From Nostoc sp. NMS2 (GTDB taxonomy: Bacteria > Cyanobacteriota > Cyanobacteriia > Cyanobacteriales > Nostocaceae): a stretch of DNA of 48,478 bases. Below the pieces are notes generated by a model, which worked only from the letters and a program-made list of their open reading frames with translations, did not search any database and was not told the origin of the DNA. Where the stretch lies: assembly GCF_017115105.1 (NCBI RefSeq), contig NZ_JABXKH010000079.1:1-48478 (forward strand). The letters run 5' to 3'. Both the position numbers and the translations under genes were made by a program. Positions 26,437 to 34,041 of this stretch are shown piece after piece (position 1 is the first letter of the stretch; each line of letters starts with the position of its first letter).

Positions 26437-27654
26437 TTACAGATTCGCACGCGTAGAAAGTTGACTTGAGAATATGGCTGCTACATAAAGTATCCATTCC
26501 ATACTATTTTGAATTAGCAATGTACTTTCAGTTAGATTTGAAAGAATCATAAATGTAAGATAAACTAAGAGCCATATACTTTCTGATGTTTGATTCCGCC
26601 GGATTAAATATATCGCTCTAAATAAATTAATAACTAACCCAATTATAAAAACCAAGAATCCTAGTAGACCCAATGCTAGCCAGAGATCCAGAAAACCATT
26701 ATGAGCATTAGGAGCATTCCATTGTACCGTTTGTAAAACAATAGAAGATTCACTACTATTCTCCCAGAATACTCCATAGCCATATCCTAGCCACGGTTTT
26801 TTTCCAATCATCTCCAAGACAACAGGCCATAATTCTGCACGTCCTGTGAGTGTTGCGTCTTTACCTATTGATCCTAAAATCGCATCACTTTGTAAGATAA
26901 ACCAGTAATAAAAAGCTATGCCAAATGTTGACAGTAACGTTAGAATAGGTACAATTACTTTATACTTTAAATGTAAAATTCGATAATACACAAGAAAAGC
27001 TACTGTGATGATTATAAAATTCACGAGTGATGTTGCTGATTGGGATAATAATATAAGTACTCCAGAAAAAATATAGCCAAGCCATAAAACCAAGCGATTT
27101 TCTTTGGCAGTAATGGCAAGGAAGAAAAATACTGCTGCACTAAGTACAAATCTTTTGCCCAGAACATTCTTGGTTGGGAATATTCCTCTCCAACTATTAA
27201 ATACAGGATCGATCCCAAATTGTGGTATAAATATAACAAATATTAAACACATTACTATTGAGATGGCAAGCATATATGCACATAACTTTAGCTGCTGTTT
27301 TAAGGTGTAGCGTGAAGCTAAATAAAGTCCAAAGATAGTTGTTCCTGCCAGACCAATGACGCGACGCATGGTAATGTCTGGATCTAAAGACCAAAAACTA
27401 GAAAGTGCAGAAACTCCAATTAGTATCCAAATAAACTTATCTTTGCTAAAAGCGTAAGTGACTTTCTTCCAGCGTAAAGTAATCAAGGAAAGGCTGACTA
27501 TATATGTAAGAGTATAAAGTAATCGAAATATAGTTCTATCTCCCTCTTTCACAGTAAAGCCATCAGTCAGAAAAGCATCTAGCGGGGTTCCTGAATAGAG
27601 CATCAAGCAAGTGAATGTAAATATTTGTTCGGCAAAAATTAAAAGTTTCCTCAT
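26437..27654 (-). CDS. O-antigen ligase / Wzy-type polymerase family membrane protein
   Basis: This 405-aa integral membrane protein has about ten or eleven hydrophobic helices, for example FIWILIGVSALSSFWSL, LVLWLGYIFSGVLILLSQSA and FLDLWLALGLLGFLVFIIGL. A large external loop between late helices contains LTGRAELWPVVLEMIGKKPWLGYGYG and WNAPNAHNGFLDLW, the motif set of the O-antigen ligase/polymerase family (Wzy_C/RfaL). In this locus it most likely polymerises the flipped repeat units on the outer face of the plasma membrane. Polymerase and ligase cannot be separated by sequence alone; the wzx and wzc-like neighbours favour the polymerase. Confidence 0.85.
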   Translation of the reverse strand: MRKLLIFAEQIFTFTCLMLYSGTPLDAFLTDGFTVKEGDRTIFRLLYTLTYIVSLSLITLRWKKVTYAFSKDKFIWILIGVSALSSFWSLDPDITMRRVIGLAGTTIFGLYLASRYTLKQQLKLCAYMLAISIVMCLIFVIFIPQFGIDPVFNSWRGIFPTKNVLGKRFVLSAAVFFFLAITAKENRLVLWLGYIFSGVLILLSQSATSLVNFIIITVAFLVYYRILHLKYKVIVPILTLLSTFGIAFYYWFILQSDAILGSIGKDATLTGRAELWPVVLEMIGKKPWLGYGYGVFWENSSESSIVLQTVQWNAPNAHNGFLDLWLALGLLGFLVFIIGLVINLFRAIYLIRRNQTSESIWLLVYLTFMILSNLTESTLLIQNSMEWILYVAAIFSSQLSTRANL

Positions 27655-27837
27655 TTTTTCTAATATGTATTATTGTGTATAGATATAGAAAATATATTAA
27701 GCAAGTCAGATAATCTCAGTTTCTTTTGGCAGATACTTTGTTTCTTGGATGGGTAATTATTATGTTTGTTAAATACCAATGTAGATATAAGACTAATATT
27801 TGATTTCTCAAAAAGCTCGGTACAACTCGAAAAGCCT

Positions 27838-27885
27838 AATTCCTTACTCCCTAATCCCTAATCCCCACTCCCCGCCTACGTAGAT
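27838..27885. repeat. CCCTAAT-type heptamer repeats
   Basis: TTACTCCCTAATCCCTAATCC followed by CCACTCCCCGCC is a short array of the C-rich spacer class between the GT4 and wzy-like genes. The remaining 220 bp of the gap shows no gene. Confidence 0.65.
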
Positions 27886-27925
27886 AATTTCAAAAATCAA
27901 ATACAATTCCTATAGTATATTTTTA

Positions 27926-29023
27926 CTAGTGTATATTTTTCATGGTTTTTTGATAAACTTCCACAGTTTGAGCAGCAATATTTGACCAATTTAAATCTTG
28001 CTGGGAACGAGCTAATGCCGCAGCTTGCATTTTTTGTTGCAAGTCGCGATCGCTTAACAAACAAACTATGGCATCAGCTAGGGCTTGAACATCACGTGGT
28101 GGAACTAATAAACCATCCTTTTTATGCTGAACTATCTCACTCAATCCTCCTATATCAGAAGCTACAACCAGCGTTCCCATTCCATAAGATAAAGCTGCTA
28201 CACCACTTTGAGACGCTTCAATGTATGGCAGAACTGTTACTGTGCTGCGTTGAAATAGATTACCTACTTCTTCAAGAGGGATTAGTCTATTGATAATCTC
28301 GTAGCGGTTCTTATCATAACCATTAGGGAAATACTGCTTGATATTTTCTCCCCTTCCAGCAATAATCAGCTTGACTTCAGGTACACGTTCAGCAATTAAG
28401 GGCATAGCCTCAAGCAAATATTTCAATCCTTTATAAGGCCAGATGCGTCCAAAAAATAGCAATGTATTTGGATCGCGAGGCTGATTATTGCGATCGCTCC
28501 GGCGCTGATACAAACTGCCAAGTTCTCCATGTGGTATGACATTGACTCGCTTTTCGGGTAAATTAAATTGTTCGATTAGAATCTTTTTTAGTTGATGAGT
28601 ATGGATAATCAATTGTTGGGAACGGTAGAAGGCAATACGCCGAGTATACTCTGAACCAAATACAGCCACCTTATCCCCTGGATGGCGGAATACATCGTGG
28701 ATGGTTGTCACTAGTGGTGGCATCTTGTTGAGTAACAGCGTCCAATCATACCAAGGATCATTAGTTTCTTGAACATGTAACACATCTGGCTGTATATCTT
28801 TAATAATACGCATCATAGCGTTCATAGAGAACAGGTTGCGTGGATCGCGAATCCGTGGTTTTTTAAAGCTAATGACACGGATACTGGGATCAAAAGCATT
28901 ACCGCATATATCTGATAGATTTTGCGGGTGAATTAGCGTTAAATTAACATATTTAGTCAGACTATTTGCTAATTCAATGGTGTAGTCTTCAAAGCCAAAA
29001 TGTAATAAGGCAACTTTAATCAT
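27926..29023 (-). CDS. Glycosyltransferase family 4
   Basis: This 365-aa GT-B enzyme has VALLHFGFEDYTIELANSLTKY at the N-terminus and acceptor-side HVQETNDPWYDW and TIHDVFRHPGD. Its GT4 C-domain has TLLFFGRIWPYKGLKYLLEAM, LIIAGRGENI, the E-x7-E region VTVLPYIEASQSGVAALSYG and GGLSEIVQHKKDGLLVPP. It is predicted to extend the repeat unit in the cytoplasm. It lies 68 bp downstream of the flippase gene and is probably cotranscribed with it. Confidence 0.92.
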   Translation of the reverse strand: MIKVALLHFGFEDYTIELANSLTKYVNLTLIHPQNLSDICGNAFDPSIRVISFKKPRIRDPRNLFSMNAMMRIIKDIQPDVLHVQETNDPWYDWTLLLNKMPPLVTTIHDVFRHPGDKVAVFGSEYTRRIAFYRSQQLIIHTHQLKKILIEQFNLPEKRVNVIPHGELGSLYQRRSDRNNQPRDPNTLLFFGRIWPYKGLKYLLEAMPLIAERVPEVKLIIAGRGENIKQYFPNGYDKNRYEIINRLIPLEEVGNLFQRSTVTVLPYIEASQSGVAALSYGMGTLVVASDIGGLSEIVQHKKDGLLVPPRDVQALADAIVCLLSDRDLQQKMQAAALARSQQDLNWSNIAAQTVEVYQKTMKNIH

Positions 29024-29091
29024 ATTAAAACTATATTTATCAAATTTGGATTGCTTGTCTGTCAGATTTTATATTGAAAAATTATTCTTAC

Positions 29092-30519
29092 TTATCCTAA
29101 AAGTTTTACCCACAAAAAACGAAACCCGCCAAAGGCACGAATACCTATATAAATCACAAATAAACTATAGGCACAAGTCGCAATAAGCAAAGTAAATATA
29201 AAATCTAAGCTAATTTTTTGCAATAATATAAATACAGGTATCAACAAAAGGCTGATTAGTAAGGGTCGGCGCATAATTCGCCATAAATTTAATGAAAATA
29301 GACGAGTGTAGGTGAAATAAACATACTGGCTAAAACCCAGAATCGTCATTAATAATACCATTAAAGCTGCACCTAACAACTGATATCGTGAAACTAATAC
29401 TACACCTCCCAAGCTTCCAAATATAGTGGTAATGACCACTTCACGCAGGTTAACTATCTCAAAACCATTGGCTACAAGTAGATAGGAAAGTGAGCGGATG
29501 AAGGGCACAAAAACAAGTGATATAGCACTTAAGCGAAGGGCTAAATTGGCTTGAGCAAAGCTAGAATCATAGACAAAAACTAGTAAATCTTTGCCAAAAA
29601 ATAACAATCCAATAAATAAGGGCAACGCCATAATTAGTAAAATTTCAATAATATTCTCTGCTATCCGTCTCTGCTTATCCCGTCCTTGATCTACTGCCTT
29701 TGAAAATCTTGGAAACATTGCTAAAATTATACTATTAGCAATAATCGAAAAGGGTTGTAGTAATTGTGATATTCCACCAAAAAGACCCACTAAGAACTCG
29801 TTTCCTAACAATGAAAGAATCAAAATTTGAATCCGACCAGTGACTACAGCTATTCCTTCAATAGCAAAAAATGTACGTGCATTTTTGATTGTATTAAGTA
29901 CAAAACTTCCATCAATTTGCCATTGGATTTTGACTAATCGTGTAATAAAGATCCATTCAATTATTAGAATTAGCGTTTCTGAAAAACAGAGTATTGCCCC
30001 CAAATATCCAATTTCGTATTTCAGTTGCATCGCCCAAATCATTATTATTAGGCGTAGGATATACACTGGCACTGTAGAGATAGCAATAAGATGCATCTTT
30101 TCTTGAGCTTGAAAAATTGCCTCCGTGATGTTAGAAAGCGCAAAGGGAATGATCGTCAAACCCATGATGTAGCAAAGAGTCGAGGTTGTGGAACTATAGG
30201 GAAGTAAAAAGACTACAATCACTAATGCCCCATAACTTAACAAACTAAATATTAACTGTAGCCAGGTACCACTAATTAAATAAACTGGTGTTTTTTGTGG
30301 CTCACGGGCTAGTTCTCTGGTAAATAATGTTTTTAGCCCCTGTGAAGCAATACCCACAAATATAAAGTAGTAGCTATACGCTAGTAGATACTGCCCTAAA
30401 GCCTCAGCTCCTAGAGTCCGAGCAATAGCCGCGGTTAATACAAAGGTTGTAATACTTTGTGCTAACCTATTGACTATCATTGAGAGGGAATTACTTATAA
30501 ATTTGTATTTTTCTACCAT
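29092..30519 (-). CDS. Wzx-like oligosaccharide flippase (MOP superfamily)
   Basis: This 475-aa membrane protein with about 12-14 hydrophobic helices moves the undecaprenyl-linked repeat unit across the plasma membrane. The N-terminal pattern SLSMIVNRLAQSITTFVLTAAIARTLG and GQYLLAYSYYFIFVGIASQG match the polysaccharide-synthesis RfbX/Wzx group, as does LREVVITTIFGSLGGVVLVSRY late in the chain. It is followed at 68 bp by a GT4 gene and preceded by a 505-bp gap from the initiating transferase gene. Substrate specificity is not predictable. Confidence 0.9.
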   Translation of the reverse strand: MVEKYKFISNSLSMIVNRLAQSITTFVLTAAIARTLGAEALGQYLLAYSYYFIFVGIASQGLKTLFTRELAREPQKTPVYLISGTWLQLIFSLLSYGALVIVVFLLPYSSTTSTLCYIMGLTIIPFALSNITEAIFQAQEKMHLIAISTVPVYILRLIIMIWAMQLKYEIGYLGAILCFSETLILIIEWIFITRLVKIQWQIDGSFVLNTIKNARTFFAIEGIAVVTGRIQILILSLLGNEFLVGLFGGISQLLQPFSIIANSIILAMFPRFSKAVDQGRDKQRRIAENIIEILLIMALPLFIGLLFFGKDLLVFVYDSSFAQANLALRLSAISLVFVPFIRSLSYLLVANGFEIVNLREVVITTIFGSLGGVVLVSRYQLLGAALMVLLMTILGFSQYVYFTYTRLFSLNLWRIMRRPLLISLLLIPVFILLQKISLDFIFTLLIATCAYSLFVIYIGIRAFGGFRFLWVKLLG

Positions 30520-31024
30520 TCTTAAAATTATTAATTCAGCTTAATTCGTTTTAAATCACTAAATAACTATGTATTTCGTAAATTTAATTTTTCGGATATA
30601 TCGTTAAAAGTTTGTCTACTTGCTCAATGCATAAATTTTTGTAACAGAATTATGTCCTTTCAGAATGCTAGCGAACATTATTAAACAGTTAATCAGTTAA
30701 TCAGTCAATTGCGAAAGCAGAAAATACTAATTCAAAAAGCAGAACAATATTAATTAAATTTGCAAGTGATTACACTGCAAATTGCAATATTTATATGAAC
30801 ACGTAACCATTATAGTTCTTAATCTACTATAATTTTATTTTTCTGTTTGACCTTATCGAAAGTGAGCAACTAGGTTTTATTCATTCGGCAAAAAACCTAG
30901 TTTTTCTTTCAGCAATTCTTTTCCATGTTACTTCTTAGCATTGAATTTCATTAAGGTAACATTAGCGGATAACAAAGCTTTTACCTTAAACATTGATGGT
31001 TCAAAAAAATATATAAAGCTGGGC
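30520..31024. other. Gene-free gap between initiating transferase and flippase genes
   Basis: 505 bp of A/T-rich sequence has a small direct repeat (AGTTAATC/AGTTAATC/AGTCAATT at about 30686-30711) and no coding sequence. A hairpin-like ACTAGGTTTT...AAAACCTAGT pair at about 30869-30902 could end the upstream transcript or mark a regulatory fold. Confidence 0.45.
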
Positions 31025-32467
31025 TTAGTAGGCACCTTCTTTTTTCAAAACTACCATAACTGTTTTGAGCAAAATTTCAAAATCTAACCCAAGAGACCAA
31101 TTTTCAATGTAGTTAAGATCAAGATTTATCACTTGTTCAAAATCCACAATGTCTGAGCGACCTGAGACTTGCCAAAGACCTGTAATACCAGGCAAAACTT
31201 CATGTCGAATAAAATGATGTTCAGAAAACTTGTCTACATCTCTAGTAGGTAACGGGCGAGGGCCTACTATACTCATTTCTCCAAAGATAACGTTAAAAAG
31301 CTGAGGTAATTCGTCTAGGCTATAACGTCGAAGAAATTTTCCGACACGAGTAATACGAGGGTCATCTTTAATTTTAAAGATAATTCCATCTTTCGTTTCA
31401 TTTAAAGCTTCTAATTCTTTCTGTAATTTTTCTGCATCAGACCTCATAGTTCTGAATTTCCACACTTTGAACTGTTGACCATGTAGACCTATACGGGTTT
31501 GCCTGTAAAATACTGTGCCAGCAGAGTCCAGTTTGATAGCTATAGCTATAGCTACATAAATCGGAAATGATAACATTACAAATAAGGTAGCAAAACAGAA
31601 ATCACAACTACGTTTTATCCAAAAATCCTTACCTGTAATTATCGGACAATCCAAACTTAGGCAAGGCATTCCCCCTATTTTATTAAATTCTACGTTTTTA
31701 TAAATTGGTTTTAATTCCATCGGTAAAATATGGACTTGAATACCAGATGCTTGAAATAACCAGCATAAAAACATTCTATTTTTTAGAGCATCCCAAGAGA
31801 TAAAAACCTCTGTTACACCTAATTCATTAAGTTGATTCAATGTTTTTTGACGCTGATATCTGTCTAATGAATTAGCATGAGCAGTTCCAGATACAATATA
31901 GTGCTTTTCTTTTTTGATAAAGCTAGAAATCTGCTCATGGTCTTGAGGATCACAAATAATGAATACAGAAGAACGAACTATTTTTTTCTGCTTACGCAGA
32001 TATTCCAGAGTAATATTTACAGCATATCTACCAGTGCAAATAAATAAGATACTTAAAAACCAAGATAATAATATTAATCTTGGGCGTGTAATATCAACAA
32101 CTGGTTTATACAAAAAACAAACAAGGAGTATTAATCCATGAGCAAAAGTTAATGATTTAATAATGTTCAAATAGTCATAGCGTTTTTGACCTTCTCGATA
32201 AATACCTTCTATAGCTAGCGATCCTATTTGAATACCAATAGTTATTAAAATCGGTAAATAATGACTCGGTAGATACCAAGAAAAATGTCCATAAAAAGAT
32301 TTGTATGCAGATAAAATCCAAGCTAAGGATAAAAGTGTATAGTCTACTAGAAACAATGTTATTAATCTCAACCACCATGAACCTTTACGTACCCTAACAG
32401 ATGCAGATGCACGTAAATCCAAAGGTACTTCACTGAATTTATTTGTTGTAATGCTTTGATTACTCAT
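31025..32467 (-). CDS. Polyprenyl-phosphate sugar-1-phosphate transferase (initiating enzyme)
   Basis: This enzyme starts the repeat unit by moving a sugar phosphate onto undecaprenyl phosphate. The 480-aa protein has about five N-terminal membrane helices and a degenerate nucleotide-binding-like middle domain (SSVFIICDPQDHEQISSF). A C-terminal bacterial sugar transferase domain (about 280-480) follows: FWIKRSCDFCFATLFV membrane dip, KVWKFRTMRSDAE, DDPRITRVGKFLRRYSLDELPQ, GEMSIVGPRPLP and LPGITGLWQVSGRSD. It fits the WbaP/WcaJ group. It is the promoter-proximal gene of the minus-strand cluster, facing a 1.57-kb region shared with the NRPS gene. Confidence 0.93.
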   Translation of the reverse strand: MSNQSITTNKFSEVPLDLRASASVRVRKGSWWLRLITLFLVDYTLLSLAWILSAYKSFYGHFSWYLPSHYLPILITIGIQIGSLAIEGIYREGQKRYDYLNIIKSLTFAHGLILLVCFLYKPVVDITRPRLILLSWFLSILFICTGRYAVNITLEYLRKQKKIVRSSVFIICDPQDHEQISSFIKKEKHYIVSGTAHANSLDRYQRQKTLNQLNELGVTEVFISWDALKNRMFLCWLFQASGIQVHILPMELKPIYKNVEFNKIGGMPCLSLDCPIITGKDFWIKRSCDFCFATLFVMLSFPIYVAIAIAIKLDSAGTVFYRQTRIGLHGQQFKVWKFRTMRSDAEKLQKELEALNETKDGIIFKIKDDPRITRVGKFLRRYSLDELPQLFNVIFGEMSIVGPRPLPTRDVDKFSEHHFIRHEVLPGITGLWQVSGRSDIVDFEQVINLDLNYIENWSLGLDFEILLKTVMVVLKKEGAY

Positions 32468-34041
32468 AGTTTAGTAACACTTGGTATATTTAAAATTTGA
32501 TGGAATTTGATGGAAACTTCATATAGGACAAGTGAGATATCCCACATTTTTATTTCAAAGAAACCCGTTCTTTGTAGTCTAATATTCTTAACTATTTTGT
32601 TGGGAGTAACTTTAATTTCTTAATCAAAAGCATATTCCAGGATCGGTTTGAGGAAATTTACTACCCAGATATTTAGCTTTTGTTGCAGGTTAAGATTCAG
32701 TTTAGTCTGGATATTTTGAGCCTTGAGCGCAAAAAAATGATTTTTTGGTGAGTTAACTTAATTATAGTTTAATAAAATTCCTGACATTGACATTAATAAT
32801 TAGATAGGTCAGGCAAAGATATTAGGCTTTTGAAAGAGCGTAAGAGCTGAACTGAATTTTTACAGTTCTATTGCAGAGTTTTACTTCTATGAAACAATAA
32901 TGTTCCTTCGGGAATTACTGTAGCATATCTAGCTAGATAAATTTAGCTTTGCTTAGAAGTTCTCTGTCTTTTACGCATAATTACTTAATTAACAAAACTT
33001 ACACACATAACATATAACGAAACGCATCAAAAGTTTGAATATTGTTACAAAAGTTTACATAAATAAATATTGTGGTTGAACTTGTGTCAGTCTCAGGAAT
33101 ATATTTAGAGAATTTGGTAACAAAACTAATGAACATAAATTCTAATAAGTGAACAAAATCTCAACAAGGTCTGACATCTGTGAGTATTGTTATATCTGCA
33201 TTATAGATATTTTAACCTCACGAATCTTTTTTCCTAGATATCTTTATGCCAATGATAAGTTTTTATGAAGACCTGACTTGAAAATGGTAAATATTAAGTA
33301 AAAAATGGTACAAGGCTTTGGATAAGATAAAATGGCTAAAATATTTTTAAACACGTACTTTTAATCTCCGTATATTCTCACATTTCAATTCGGATTGCTA
33401 GAGTTCTGAGTCGCCAGTCCCTTTCTCATGTGTTTTTAGTATATACAGTTCATGATTGCTACTTAATTATTTAAACAAATCATAATCATGTCTTCACACT
33501 ATTTTTACATATTAAGAAACACAATGAAGATTCGGTAAGAATTATTTTTTACCTTAACCAATTCTTATAAAAAAAGATAGAGTTTTCTCAGTATTGAATT
33601 TGGTATATCTATTTGTGTAAAGCAAAAAAGCTCGATTTGTTAACTAAAAATAAAGCTGTAAATAAAGTGCCTATCCATTGATGTGACTAAAGAATACAAT
33701 AATGAGATTTTCATTTTAAGAGGATTAAAAAGTTCCCGCTTGAAGTTAATATAATTGGCAACAATGGTGAGTGTTATGTTAAATAAAAATCGATTATTTA
33801 CAGATTTAAATATAAATTATCTTTAAGAATGTATATGATTTGCCTGTGTATGAAAATCCAGAAACTGTTCGTCCAGAGTTCCGCCTCTGAAGCCAAGCTA
33901 GGCTTTGTTTATACAATTTCGGGCTTCTATGCTTAGATCCTTAATGTACAGCCTCGCATAGAATTTGATATAAACGCATATACAATAAAGAGTAAATAAA
34001 TTAAAACAATGGCATCTCCTTATGGAGTTGGTACATAGAAA
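32468..34041. promoter_or_regulatory. 1.57-kb gene-free AT-rich divergent region
   Basis: No complete gene on either strand is credible across this stretch, which separates the divergent initiating-transferase and NRPS genes. It is rich in A/T with many TATA-like hexamers. One fragment, 33826-33892, encodes VYDLPVYENPETVRPEFRL then TGA, and could be the tail of a lost gene. TGGAG at 34023-34027 lies 15 bases before the NRPS ATG, rather far for a ribosome binding site. The length suggests long leaders, an unannotated RNA or decayed sequence. Confidence 0.5.

Noticed and set aside
33826..33892. Short coding-like fragment (LPVYENPETVRPEFRL) before the NRPS gene
   Set aside because: Only about 23 codons between stops; I cannot name a family, so it is noted as a possible remnant and not called a gene.
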